Source: Rhodamnia argentea
Lineage: Eukaryota; Streptophyta; Magnoliopsida; Myrtales; Myrtaceae
DNA: 64,000 nucleotides
Direction of reading: 5' to 3'
Assembly: GCF_020921035.1 (NCBI RefSeq)
Contig: NC_063156.1
Location: 29,746,283-29,810,282, forward strand
Shown in pieces: positions 37,226-49,737 of this stretch. Position numbers and translations under genes: made by a program. The stretch's first letter is position 1, and each line of letters opens with the position of its first letter. The notes beneath the pieces were generated by a model, which searched no databases, had not been told where the DNA came from, and worked only from the letters and a program-made list of their open reading frames with translations.

Positions 37226-38602
37226 TCAAACTTCAGATGGGGTGGCCACTGATCCTTTATCAGAAGCTTCAATAAAGACGATGAAGCTTCTCTCGCACTT
37301 CTCTTTGTCCTTGTCCAAGACGATGGTATTGATGTGGGAGGCAATGGCGTGCGCATTGCAACTTTGTATATCACAGCTCAGCTTCCCAATACTGGTATCA
37401 TTCTTCTCCTCCTCCATCACTGTCATATTCCCCTTCCTGTATATGGCATGCAGTGCCATCTGAAGCACTCCAAAGATGACTCCTAACACGTTTGGACCCT
37501 ATACGTGCACGTACACACATAAAAAATTGTTCATCCTGGGGGAAAGAAAATAATATTGCCACACCTCGCCAACTTGATTTTAACAAGTAGATGAACGATG
37601 CGTACCGCGACATACAAGTCCTTAAGGAATAGGCCATATAGGAGCCATGTCACGGCGCTGAGCGTGAGGAAGAACGATAAAGAGAAGGGCATGAACTCCA
37701 CGCTCTTGGTGCGTATCACCATTCTCTGCACGCACGTATGTAAACTCACATGTAGGTCGAAACCTTAATGCATGTCATGCACAATTTCTGTCCCACATTA
37801 ATGTGCAAGATATGCATTCTCATGCAGATAAAGAAGAAGAAAAGGAGTCGCATAGAAGTAAATTACAATGACGCTTAGAGGAGCAGCGAAGACTGCAATG
37901 GAGAGCGCAACGCAAATCCACCCAAGAAGTTGGACCCTCGTCGATCCCTTTGCCAAGAAGTGGGACAGAAGAAGAATGGAACAATACCCTCCAAAATTCA
38001 GCAGGATCAGCAGCCTCAGTGTCAGCATCTGCATCCAGTCTCCAACAAATTAAGATACATTTAAGGGTGTTCCTCGCGAACATCGCTGTCAGTACATACC
38101 CTGGCTTGTTTGGGAGCATAAGCAAGGTAGAGACCAATGTAGATGGTCTCTATGACGCATCCGACCGAGTTTACCGTGATGAGTAGGAAAGCGCCGGACT
38201 CGGACTTGAGGGATGCATAGTACAGCCAAAGCATGGCGCTGAACAGAGAGACCACGTATGGAACTGATTCAAACCCTTCAGTGGACTTCCTCCTGCATAC
38301 CCTACAAAATGTTGGCCTGCCCACGAAGATTAAATAAGTCCAAACCTTATATCGTCAGTGCATAGAGTGAGAAGGAGTAAAACTTGAGAAAGAGTTATAC
38401 TTACACTGGGGCCAAAAAGACTACAATCGATATGATATTACCTACGACAAGAATCATCCAAAGGTTGACAAACGCGTCAAAACAAGTCATTGGTTGTTGT
38501 CTGAAAGTAACTGGAAGACAGTTAAATAATGTGTGTAAACCGTAAAGTACCGAGAACTCCAAAAGTGAGTGCCAATGGATTGCCAGTCATGAAGATGGCC
38601 AT
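37226..38602 (-). CDS. SWEET: SWEET sugar transporter A (clade III-like)
   Basis: Six minus-strand exons, 38602-38551, 38441-38405, 38316-38100, 38028-37867, 37725-37606 and 37498-37226, encode 286 residues. It starts [19 protein letters not shown]. The first MtN3 repeat has [40 protein letters not shown] and a [20 protein letters not shown] helix. The second has [37 protein letters not shown] and [21 protein letters not shown] hydrophilic cytosolic tail of about 65 residues follows. Seven membrane helices in the 3+1+3 plan are expected. SWEETs let sugars cross membranes down their gradient. Clade III members (SWEET9-15) mainly export sucrose at the plasma membrane. The exon pattern, with a 37-nt exon 2, a 217-nt exon 3 and a 120-nt exon 5, is identical to SWEET B about 11 kb away. 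Exon 4 is one codon longer than in B. Assignment to a particular SWEET number is not possible by eye; SWEET10 or SWEET15-like is most likely. Confidence 0.93.
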
Positions 38603-38698
38603 TGTCCCACTCTTTTCCTCTCAGAACTGAAGATGTTCAAATGGAAGATTTCGAAGCCGAAACAAATGAAGCTATGTCGTGGAAATTGTACTCACGTT

Positions 38699-38718
38699 GG
38701 CCTTGCAATTTATAGAGG
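38699..38718 (-). promoter_or_regulatory. putative TATA box block of SWEET A
   Basis: The plus strand reads ggccttgcaatttatagagg, which on the minus strand gives a tataaa-type TATA box about 107 bp upstream of the start codon. A nearly identical block lies upstream of SWEET B at 51407-51428. Confidence 0.55.
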
Positions 38719-41700
38719 CGATGGAAGGCAAAAGTTATGCTAGAATATAGAATGATTTATTGATGGTGATTAATTAAGGAGATAATTGTCTAAAAAGTCG
38801 CCAATCAAGTCCTAAACATTTTAGTTTGCCCAATCTAGTGTTTAAACTTTTCGACAATTTTTCAATCTAGTCATTAGACCAATTTAAGTCGGAAATTACT
38901 CACGTGACGGTCCAGTCAACGATAGCTGTCCTACGTAGCATGGCAGGCGGATGACGGTGGACAATCTTAAATGACACGATGTCATTTTTGCAATTTTTCT
39001 TTTTATAATTTCTATGATTTTTTTTTGTGGTATTCTACTATTAATCTTTTTCTTCGCTGATCATCGAAGCCTTGGCGATGGTCTGTGAAGGTCATAGGCC
39101 TCGCCAAATCTGGGGAGATGTCAGGAGATTCCTACCTCAGAAACTGGAGGTTACCTGTTTGGATCTCATCAATTACATACGATCCGCTTTGAATTCAATC
39201 CGCATGCACAAGCCGAAGGTTTGAACACATCCAAGTTATGAAACTTGTAAAGCGTTTCATCGAACTTTCGAGCAATCGGGTCTCCTCGCTCATAAACTTG
39301 AACCATCAAAACACATATGAAAAAGAGAAAGTTATTGTTAGGGACACGGCCACCACCACTTTTTTTTGGCAGACCCGTATATCCCCATCGTCTTTTCTAA
39401 TGGTCTGCGCACGATTCATCTGCCTTTATTGGGACAATGAATATTAACAAGTTTGGGGGGTTGAAGTTTCTTACAAGGAAGGGCCATTTCTACTTCTGTC
39501 TTGAGAAATAATTGTGGGCACACCCACTCGTGTCCATTCACCTCAATTTTGCCATTATTCCATAATGAAATAGAGAAGACAACAACGTACGGTTTTAACC
39601 TAATAGTCACATCCCCGTGCGTTGCATGGAATAAGATTTATGGGCTTCATTCAAGTGTCCTGAAAATATTTTTGCAACAAATCATTATTACAAATATAGC
39701 ATTCTTCTTTAAATGAAGATTACGTTTGCTGCGTAAAAGCTATAGCTAGACCCAAAAAAAAAAGAGACTCAATTGAAAACACCCACTAGGGCCATCACTC
39801 CTTGTTAGGCATCTTCCTTTTTTCTTTAATCTTGTTAGGAAATTCGATTTCATTTATTTGGTCGACTACTAGCCTGGTGTTGACTAGATTGTTCAGTCAC
39901 CGGTTTTCATCCTAAATTGGTCCGATAGACTTATTGAAAAATCGTCAAAAGGTTTGCAATCACGTTGGCCAGAATCGAAAAGTTTTAAATTTTTTTTTTA
40001 ATTGACCGATGTACAATAAATTTATCAATTTTAAGATAATTTTGCCGTTGATTAAGTGATGTAATAATATGTAATCTAACATATATCAGTATTTGATATG
40101 AAGTTGCCACGTCATTTAATATATCAATCATGTGTTATGATCATAATATCTTTGAATATTGTAAACGGAGATAGTGATCGGCTAATAATTGCAGGTGGTA
40201 TGGCGTAGGTGATCGTGCGCCCGTACCAGCCCCTTATCAAGGCGTAATTCTATATTCGACACTTTCTAGAACTGCGAGTTACGTGTACTTTGCCGCCAGA
40301 TATTTCCACCCCAAGGCTTGATCACGCGACCACTCCTCATGAACTTAAGTTACATAGCCGGATTTTTAAGTGCTAAGTATACTAAAAGTGAATCAAATAA
40401 TTAATACATTAAGTGATGCAGCATTTTAATTACTGATTGTGAACCACTTAATCAAATGCGCACTTACAATTTGCTATGTCACCTAGTATATCATTTCTGC
40501 ATATCATGTTCTCCTATAATCGGGCCTTACGGATAAATGACTTTCTTAAGAGTAATCACGACTTGTTTTCAACCTTGTCACAAAGTAAATGACTCTTGTA
40601 TTTTCAATTCTTTTAAGCACAATATCATATCTTGTTACGCATGCCTTTAACTCCTCTTTCCTCTCTTTTTCACTTGTTTGTTGGAAACTCTGGGAAGGGA
40701 GAAGGTATTGCATGATATATATGGATAGTGTGGAACGATATCTCTCTATGGTTCTATAAATTTAATTGCAAGATCCGAGTTTCTCTTTGCGAGTTATCCG
40801 AGCGAGTTATCTACGAGAGATCCTGAGATTATACTCGTGAGTTCACTTTTGGCTTAATTTAGGTGTGGAAGAAACTCGAGCACGTGGGCGATATGTAGTT
40901 ATTTGATACTCCGATTATTAGTTGATTGTTGTTGCCGGCTCTTTTCGTGAAAGTAGGGATCGATACTCGATCGAATCATCTGAATTTCTGGTGTTCTTTA
41001 TCGTTCTTCGTTTTCGCTTATTTGTTTGGAGATTTTTCATCGATTTAATTGCAAGATCCGTTAACGTTTCCACGATATATTACTAACATACTTCAAACGT
41101 ACAGCGCACCCACGGTTGCTTCAAAAGTTAAACCCCTTTTTTCCGCAATCAACGACTCCTCCATTAATGTGGACAATAACACCTCCCAATCATAACCATT
41201 CACACAAGCACGTGCAACCCCACTCGAGAGAGATCACCTGGATTAGCATAAGTATCTACAAGCCCAAAAGCGAATTAAGCACGTACACTAATTAATTGCT
41301 AATTAACTATAATACCCAAAATGATCACATGAGAGAGTCGGATCATTGCTAGAAACTCTTTATCAGCTCTTATCCCTTCAACTTCAAAGTGGCCAATGGC
41401 CATCCCAATATTATAATTCCACACTCAACCTCGAGCCTTCCCACCTTTAACAAGAGCTCTCCAGCTTTTTGGCACACGAAACTTGAAATGCGAAAAAGCC
41501 AGGGGTATAATATATCTACATGTTCTCATACAAGACGTATGTTACAATCACATGCAACCCCGCGATAAGATTAATGCTGACATCACGATCGAAAAGGCCT
41601 CTCGATAGAGCGCAATAGCCATACGAACTCGAAGCGATATAAAGCCGAAGTGATTTGCCGTTCATGGCGAACAGGGAAGCGCAAATGGATGCAGATTTGG

Positions 41701-42071
41701 GGTGGGTTCGGCAAAACCACCTGTCATCCATTTTTGTGGAGAGATGTATGGGAGATGGGTGGGGACTGGGGATTGTAGACGTCACTCCATGTTGATTGAT
41801 GGATGGATAAAGGGCTATCCCCTTGACGTCTGTACATTGCCAAATGTCCAAAACTGGCCAAATGGAGATCTAGCTGTGACATCCGGATTCATCCCAATCC
41901 TTCGAACAATTAGAGTGTACATCGACCCATTTGAGATCTTAATAGAATGTATTAGGCTCATCTTTAATTTAGTATAAACTAGAACATGCAACATATCCTA
42001 ATGACCTATATACGGCTATGGATTATTGCTACTAGAACATAGCTTCTTGCTATAGGTAAGTAAGTATTTGG
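38719..42071. other. repeat-rich spacer downstream of the SWEET A promoter, no gene
   Basis: Positions 38785-39010 carry left-arm words of the foldback family (gtctaaaaagtcgcc, aatcaagtcctaaac, aatctagt) without a clear right arm. Similar words occur at 39895-39990. At 40679-41096 a segment starts TGTTGGAAAC and ends ACTAACA and resembles a Copia-type solo LTR, but no 5-bp target duplication is visible. The rest is AT-rich and shows no gene. Confidence 0.4.
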
Positions 42072-42592
42072 GAAAAGTACCAGAAAAGTCATGGACTTAT
42101 TGCATTGGTACCAATTCAGTCACAAACCTTTTAATGGTATTAGGAATTGTGTCAATTCAGTCCTAAACTTATTTTTTTTTCCTTAACTAATTGAGTCCTA
42201 AACCTTCTGCATTTATGCTAATTGAGTTGATTCAGTTAATTTAGACCGAAAATTAATGACATGCATGCATGCCCTCACTCATATCTAGACAAGGATCATG
42301 AGCCCTCGTAGGCCTTTGCCCAATGGCCGGCCCTTAACAATAAAAAAAAAAGAAGACAGAAAAAATTAATAAAAAATTCAAAAGCATAGAAAAAAATGCC
42401 ACATTAGCGTCGGCGGGACGGCCGGTGGATGGTCTGTGTCCATATCATCAATTTTCAGCCAAAATTAATTGGATGGACTCAATTGGCAAAATTTGAAAAG
42501 TTTTGGGACTCAATTTGACAAAAGAAGTAGAAGAAGAATGTTTAGGATTGAATTTGTACAATTACAATAGCAACTAACGAGTTTTGGGATTC
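42072..42592. mobile_element. foldback element, same family
   Basis: The left arm, gaaaagtaccagaaaagtc then accaattcagtcacaaacc, and the inner words gcatttatgctaattgag are matched in inverted order by the right arm: aattggatggactcaatt, ggattgaatttgtacaatt, acaatagcaact. The centre carries a short GC-rich patch (42320-42440). No reading frame of interest is present. Confidence 0.6.
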
Positions 42593-42833
42593 ATATTGGA
42601 TTGCGACAGGGAAACAATATGAGAGTCAAAAGTATAAGTTCCATCTGATATCAAACATCTCCTCAAGGAAAGAGATATTTCTTTTCCGATTGTCTTAGCT
42701 CGGACGGAGGGCATTATTAACTACACAATCGTGTTTCTTCTAAAGGGTCTCAATCATGCGAGTTTCAAGAGCAAAGAGATAATTCAATGATTCACGGTCA
42801 AGGGCCCAAGGGCAGACGAGAATAACTAAGGTT

Positions 42834-43400
42834 GCATTTGGTTCGGCATTTTCAAAGTCCAAGGGCGTTTGGGGTGAAAGATGTCCTTGGGAAGGTTGAA
42901 AACTCAATACTGGTAGAGACTAATATTGAGCTTTTAGCATTTCCAAAATGTTGAAAGCCTATTAATGAAAATTAGTTAGTTGCTTATTCCTTACTAGAAA
43001 TCCAATTTACCTTTTTTTAAAAAGCAAAACCCTAGTTTACTGTTCATCTTCTTGAGGGAGGATGGTGGAAGGCCGACAAAGGGTCGGAGAGATCGCATGA
43101 CCTTGACGAGGGCCACCTATGGTCGCGAGTCCCATGGGACGGCCGCCTGGGTCGCTTGACCTCGGCCAATGGCCGTCGGCGCTAGATTTGGCTTGCTAGC
43201 GGCCCGAGCCTTTTGCTGGAGCTGGCGAAGGGTGTGATTTATTAAAGTATGTTATCCATCTTTCGAAGTTAGAAGAAAGAATCACACTCTTTTCCAAAAC
43301 ACTACTTAACCCAAAGTTGTTTTTCAAATGATTTTTACCGAACGTGATTTGCATTTCATCGAATCCCATTTCCAAAGCTGAATCAAAAGCAGCCTAAGTA
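42834..43400. mobile_element. small inverted-repeat (MITE-like) element
   Basis: The left end, ttgcatttggttcggcattt, faces an inverted right end (gctgaatcaaaagcagcc near 43377-43394; its reverse complement reads ggctgcttttgattcagc). The interior has a GC-rich core (43060-43220) flanked by tcacactcttttcc-type words. The arms are imperfect. It is related in style, though not clearly in sequence, to the short element in the S-acyltransferase gene at 59525-59715. Confidence 0.4.
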
Positions 43401-44607
43401 GAGGATAGAGACTTCCAAAAGAAGATGTAGTTGGGCAACGGATCCCATTCAGACTGGGACTCGTTTTTGCGTCCAATAAGCAGGTTTACCAAAACTCAAA
43501 CATTTTACAAGCTCGGTCGTGCCGACCCTTGTACCGAACGGCATTCTCCGTACGTGAATTCTCGTGTCTAACCTTATCGTAAATGAAGATTTAGGCGGCA
43601 AGACAACATGTAGCCTACCAATGTGCTTTGTTGCTTTCTTGCGGACAAGCGGATTCACATCTCTTTCAACCAACACAATCCTCGATTGTTGCTCAACCAA
43701 CACAATCCTCGATTGTTGGAGCAGGAGCAATTTCTCTTGCCGAGGGTGGAAGAAAAATATTACCTAGGCAAGATAGTAATCATCCCCAAGCCTCTTGTGT
43801 TTGAGATGATATATTAGTCGATCAAACCAACTTGTTTGATTTGGAGTCGAGCTCGAGCTATTCGAATCTCTTTATGGAGTCGAGCTCGAGCTTGCCCTTA
43901 CAATTGTGAATAAATTAAATATAGAGATACTTAAGGTTACATAGTATATCCACGCATATATAGAAAATCCAAGGAAGATATTCGAGCTTCATGAAGCTCT
44001 AAAAGATCTAATTTCGTTGTACCTTAACCGTAGTCCATATCCGTGACAAGTCAGACCTCGAGCATCTATCATGTTTAAGTTCAAGTCGAGCTCGGTAAAA
44101 CTCTAGTACCCGATCGAGCTCATGTCGATTTTCGAGCACCGACTTACGTGCTCTACGATAAATACACATTTCCAAGATTTTTCTCCCGACATTTAGAAAT
44201 GCCATCCATCTCGCTCAAAAGTTGTCAAAAGTGGTGTCGGCAAAACTTTTGGGGGGGCATACATCGTGAGTAACAAGTAGCGGAATATGTGACGTGCACT
44301 AAATGGTGCAAGATATGTTGTGTGAGGCTACCTATGCAGTTATTAATGCCATCAATTAAGTTATTGAATCACTATTACCACCTATTAGGGAAAGGATTAA
44401 AATAAAATGCTGGGGTATAAGACCATGCGCATACGCACTGTCACGAACTTCAATTTCAAGCCTCTCATTTCTGGGCTAGAATGAGAGGGCTGGATGGAAG
44501 CTCTGCCACTGCCATGCTTTTGTATTTGGCAATCTAATACCGGAAGATGACTCCTACGCACAAAGAACGTGTGTCCATTAACTTCTATTGAAATGTTCCT
44601 CGCTTGT
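43401..44607. other. spacer with a short tandem repeat, no gene
   Basis: A 27-bp unit (tcaaccaacacaatcctcg followed by attgttg and one base) occurs twice in tandem at 43666-43719. At 43840-43890 and 44080-44130 there are gagtcgagctcgagc phrases, seen widely in plant repeats. No gene is recognised. Confidence 0.5.
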
Positions 44608-45300
44608 GACGCGCATGGTAACACTTATGATTTAGAAATCAATTTCTAACTAGGAGTTAATTTTTCTACTTTTACTCTAAAAATCGATTTTTGATTAGAG
44701 AATTTCGTTTGGTGACGGTTGAAATTTTCTACTTTTAGAATATTATTAACACAAAATCTTCTACAAAAAACTATTGTCGGTAGCCGAAAAATTTCTACTG
44801 CATTTTTTATTTTTTTTAAGAAATATTTTTTATTACAAAATATTTTTTAAAAATAAAAATATTATTCATTTTTACTCCAGCGGTTGGAGATGGCGACTTG
44901 TCGACGATGGTGGCGACAAATATCAGAGGTGTGGGGCGAGCAGCGAGCAATCCGTGGCCGCCGGCGAGCAGTGGGGGGAGACGGTTGGCGATTGCGGCCA
45001 AAGTTGGTGGTGTGCGGTGATAGCAGAGGTGTGGTTGGGAGAGAAAGGTGCTGTAAATGAAAAAAGGCCAAAATGAGAAAGATAATGATGTTGCGAGATT
45101 TCTGCTTTTGAAAGAAAAATACCTTTCTTTAACTTCTAAAATCGGCTAAAAAATAACTTCAAAAGTAGAAGTTTGCTTAATGTAATGTTGTGTAGCGAAA
45201 CGAGTTTCTGTTTCAGAAGCTGCATTACCAAACAGATTTCTACCCAAGAAGCAATTATGAAATAGAAATTCATTTTCAGAAATATTACCATGCGCCCCCT
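44608..45300. mobile_element. long inverted-repeat element with a GC-rich centre
   Basis: The left arm reads gcgcatggtaacactt and then gatttagaaatcaatttct. The right arm ends agaaattcattttcagaaat and then attaccatgcgc, so the reverse complement of the right end matches the left end. Inner words (ttctactttt and its complement aaaagtagaa) also pair. The centre (44870-45060) is GC-rich and open in several frames but shows no domain. It looks like a non-autonomous DNA transposon. The superfamily is unresolved because the target duplication is not clear. Confidence 0.6.
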
Positions 45301-46719
45301 TAATAACGCCTAGGATGATCTCTTGGTTATTAGTCTTCCAAAGAGTGGGCATCTCTGCTTTTGTAGGAGGTAGATTGGTTCGGTTCACCTAGCCTAAGAA
45401 GCACGGACACGCTAAGGGTGGCGTTGCGTCGGTGTCGGACACGTGTCGGACAGCTTCGACACACGTCCGACATGTAGTCAACGCATGTTGGATATCTAAC
45501 ACGTGGTCAACGCCGAGGACATGCCAAGACACGCGAGTCGGTGAGGGAGGAGAGCGAAGAAAGTGCAGATCTGGAGTTGACGGCAAATTATGTAAAGCTA
45601 CGGCGAATGGAAGGGGAAACGGTGGATCCGGGGCTCGTGCCGGACCATAAGAGATGAGGGAGAGGGAGAGAGAGCGAAAGAGATGAGGGAAATCAAAACA
45701 TAGAACTCTTAGATTTATGGTCGACGGCGGAGAAACGACAGATCTAGAATTTGGTGTTTGTAAGAAAAATTATAAATTCTAGCGCGGAAAATAAAATTTG
45801 GATTTGGAGGATTTAAGAGACGATAATTGGTTGTTCGGAACGTTTGTCGAGAAAAAGTCAAATTTGAATTGACAAACGTTTCTGACCAAAAAAAAAAATT
45901 GTCAAACATTGACTAGTAGTGTCGAGAATCTTCGCGCGCAAATTCAGTTTTGTCCGAATCTTAAATGCTAAAATATCAATTTTGCCCTCGATCGATTGAA
46001 CCAAATGACCGACCGTTACTCATTTATCAATTTACAATTTTCGGCCTTAGGATTTGTGAGTATAAGACCGAGGCCCCCTTCCTCAATTAATTCAGTCGAA
46101 ATCCCATCCCCCCAACCCTTTGTAGCTTATCCTGTTGCCCACAACACTCCTTTTTTTTACCCTCCCCACGTCAACCACCCCAACCACTGCTAATCCCGAT
46201 CCGCCGCCACCTAGCCCCGCTGTCCCGCCAGCCGCGCCTCACCCGAGCCCGACGGTCCCGACCCCTCCGCCGGTCGCTCACACCAGCCGCCGCCGACTCG
46301 GATCCGTCAAACGCAGCCCCGGCGCCTTCAAAACCCGAACTCCATCGCCACCCACGCCCACCGACACTCCCATTTCCACCTCTACCACCCGTCCGCGGCC
46401 CACCCGAACTCCGGTCGCGTCACGACCAGCCCCGACCCAAACCCCCCAGCCGGCTCCAACCACCTCGGCCGAGCCCGGGGAAGACCGACGACCCATGCCC
46501 GAAGCCCTCTGGTTCTATGGGCCCGAAAACCCAACCCATACCTTGATGTGACCCGAAAATCGGACCCGAACAAGAACTCGAGACCCGATCCGACCCGTGT
46601 TGCCGTTTTCGTCACCGCCGCGCCCGACTCTACATCAAACACCGGGGTCGCGAGTTAACCTCTAAACTCTGATTAGGGCCTTAATCGAGTTTAAGGATTA
46701 GATTAATTATTGTTAATTG

Positions 46720-46935
46720 TGAATTAAATTAATTAACTGAGATTGAATTCGTTTAGCGATTACGGTTACGTTAAATTAACCTTAGTTGAATTATAATAAC
46801 TGTAGTTACTTTAATTTAACCGTGGTTATTTTATGATAATTGCGGTTAAATTATATTAACCGTAGTTATTTTAATTTAACTATAGTTACTTTAATTTCAC
46901 TGTAATTAATTTTCGACCAACTGTAGTTGGATTAA
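46720..46935 (+). repeat. degenerate AT-rich tandem repeat
   Basis: Words of the type ttaaccgtagttattttaa recur about every 35-45 bp (gttaaattaacc, ataactgtagttac, aaccgtggttatttta, ttaaccgtagttatttt, aactatagttac). The block lies inside the retrotransposon-like interior of the outer DNA element. Confidence 0.6.
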
Positions 46936-47419
46936 TTAATTCTGGTTGTTATAGTTTATCGTGATCGGGTTATTTGACTGAAGCCGGATTTGCTAAATAT
47001 CGTGGTACTATTTAACTAGAGTTAGGATTAATTAACTTAGACGAGTTAATTAATTAAATTGGATTAATTCATTCATTAAATATTTTTGGCCGGGATAATT
47101 AATTGTTAATTGATTATCATTGGGTGATGATTATTGGATGTTTATTTGTTTATTATTATACTATGATTGTGTGATGATTGATCATCTTGTTTATAGATAC
47201 AAGTTTGGTGTCTAATAAGTGTGTTCATGACCACATGTAGACTGAATTTTAAATACGAAAAATGGCCTTGAGCCGAATTTTGAACACGACCATATATGCA
47301 TTAAAAGTTAATACAAAGATATAAACTGACTTAATTGTTTGGTGTGCTTGTGTGGTCATATAATGAGTACTTGGTATGTTCGTACCGTGTCGCCCGATGT
47401 AACACGACTTATCGGATGC

Positions 47420-48119
47420 ACGACAGTCTATGTAGCACCGACACTCCTCCTAAGTGAGAGTGTCGTGTCCGACACCGTGTCCGACACCGACACCCGTCTG
47501 ACACCTCCCGACACCCGTGTCGGTCGCGTTGATCGCGTATCGGCATTTCGACACTTGGTCAATGGGGCCGACACTCTGCCGACACCCGAGTCCGGTGTGT
47601 CGGACATGTGAAGTTCATTAAAAAAGAGAAAAAACTTAATAACGACAATTTGGACTTTGGAACCCTAGATATTGTAGAACTGCGACCCTCGTCGTTGCTT
47701 TTCCCTTTCCTTCTCTCCGAGTTGTGGGATCGACCCATCTTATAAAAATTTAGCCTTAACTACTCAGCAATGCTAACTTTCAGATTTTTTATGAAAGATA
47801 AAACCTTCTAATCTCGTTTGGTATCCTTTTATGGTGCCATGCTTTTAAGTTTTCCAGAATATGATATCTTTCTATTTTTTACAATTCTTGAGTTTGTCGA
47901 ATTGTTGACGTAAGTGAAAGCTCACCATCTACGATTTGAATTAGTGCATATAATACCTATTTCGGTTTTATTTATTTTTTTATATTTTTTAAAAAATATT
48001 TAATATAACGTGTCCCCGACGTGTCGGATTTTTCTATTTTTGAGAAATGACGTATCGGCGTGTCGTGTCGTGTCGCGTGTCGGTGTCGGTGTCGGTATCG
48101 GTGCTACTTAGACGACAGT
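47420..48119. mobile_element. inner DNA transposon of the same family, nested in the outer copy
   Basis: The element runs 47428-48111 (684 bp). It is flanked by a perfect 8-bp duplication, acgacagt, at 47420-47427 and 48112-48119. The terminal inverted repeats are ctatgtagcaccga on the left and, as the reverse complement of the right end, ctaagtagcaccga, with one mismatch. Tandem cgacac/gtgtcg words follow inside both ends. Its right end (cgtgtcggatttttctattt, tatcgg, ctacttag) is clearly related to the right end of the outer element. There is no coding capacity. Confidence 0.85.
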
Positions 48120-49737
48120 TCGTGACGTCGGGCTAATCGGATGCCGGCCGCAACTTGTGACCGATCGACGCTTCCTACAAGAATGCCCGTTAGCCTTGCC
48201 GTGTCGATTGGAATCACACGACTTAACAGTTGCCGTTACCGAGTGAATGAAACGGTGCCTAGCCTTGCCGGAAGAGCACCAACTGTCTAGTATGCTGGGC
48301 CGAGTAGCCTTTAATAATTTGAACACGTGTGATACATTATGCATGGAATTGTGATGAGTGTTCTAATTATGTGCCTTGGTTTGTTTGCAATTGATGGTTG
48401 TGATATGAACTGTTAAATGTGTGGACCAAGACATGCTACGCTTGTATGTGTTTGATGATTGATTGTTGGATTGTGCTTGATCATGTGATAGATAGAGCGT
48501 TGCAAGAGTCGCACGCTATTGAATTGCTATCGACATTGTTCTGTGTGTTTAGACCGCCTTGAGCGAGTCAATGTCCTGCTTGGACTTAGGCGTTGACTCA
48601 CCGAGATTTTATATCTCTCCCTATTGTTGTTAACTATTTTTTCGGCCCTTAGCTATGGAAAGTCGGAAGTGAGCGCAGATTTTTTTTTAGTAGTACGGAA
48701 TAGTGTTAACCCGTAATCCTAATTTGATATTTTGGAGAGTTGTAGGAAGTGGCCCTAAGGTAGGACTTGTATATAGGTACTTCCTATGGTTAACAGTAAA
48801 TAAATAAAAAAGATTGTGTCTGGTATGATTTTCTACTTTTCTATTCATGTTGATTTTATAATTGTTTGGGAGTTGCACGTTTCGTATACGTTTAATAAAA
48901 AAGTAAAAATAATAGATCGATGACGTGTCTGGACATTATTCTTTTATGACCTGGTATGTTTTGATAGGATTATTGTGACCTCAGGGATTGGGGCGTGACA
49001 GAACTCGTCAGAGATAATCGAGCCTCCAGAAGGGAAGGGGGAGGGGAAAGTCGTAGGTGGAAGGGAGGCAGCCATGGGAAGCGATGGACAGCGATGGGAT
49101 AAAACCCTAGAGAAAGAGATAAAGATGGTCACGTTGTTTAATTAACTATTTACTTTGTTATTTGTTTTTGTTATTCTAGGTTGGCTGGGATTACAAGAGC
49201 ACCATAACTAGAAGTTTAATTTTTTATTATAAGAGCTTTTTTGTGTGTAAATTTTTTATTTTTATAAAATATACAACGTGTCCTAACGTATCTAAAACTT
49301 CTATTTTTTGAAATTGACATATCGTGTCGTGTCGCGTATCAATGTCGATGCTACTCAGCACCTAGCTCGGAGGGAGCATCGGTGGTTCAAACTATCTATT
49401 ATGACAAGCATCCTTCACGGACGATTTCGATTCGGCTCGCAAATTATGATCTTCATAGGTCCAAATTGAGACGAACTTACGTAGATGATGTTTTCCAAAA
49501 CCCGGATCAAAGACACAGTAGAATGAGTTCATTTACGAGGGGAATGGAACCGGAAAGATTTTAATTGCTAGACAGAACATTACAATTCCGGAGCACTTAT
49601 GCGCGCGCGCGCTTAATCACCACTCGCATATACAAGTTATGACGCGTGCAGTAACAACAAAGAAGAAAGAACTAAATTAGCTTAAACTAGCCACTCGGAA
49701 AACATCAGCGGAGGCACATGCAGCGACTTAACCAGTG

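Larger units (their letters stand above)
45386..49366. mobile_element. outer DNA transposon (hAT-like) with perfect 8-bp target duplication
   Basis: The element runs 45394-49358. It is flanked by a perfect 8-bp duplication, cacctagc, at 45386-45393 and 49359-49366. The ends are inverted and similar: ctaagaagcacggacac on the left, and ctgagtagcatcgacat as the reverse complement on the right. Next to the ends are arrays of gtgtcgg/cgacac words. Eight-base duplications are the hallmark of the hAT superfamily, but no transposase frame was seen, so it is non-autonomous. Its interior has grown by later insertions: a second copy of the same family at 47428-48111, and LTR-retrotransposon-like DNA, including an end-like word ggggcgtgaca near 48990-49000. 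Confidence 0.8.

Noticed and set aside
40679-41096. possible solo Copia LTR (TGTTGG...TAACA)
   Set aside because: The ends look right and there is some similarity to 13690-13990, but no 5-bp target duplication and no second LTR were found. It is mentioned only as part of the spacer.
46135-46551. 138-codon proline/threonine-rich open frame
   Set aside because: Low-complexity translation of GC-rich DNA inside the nested transposon block. It is also open on the opposite strand and has no signal peptide or known repeat such as the SP4 motifs of extensins.
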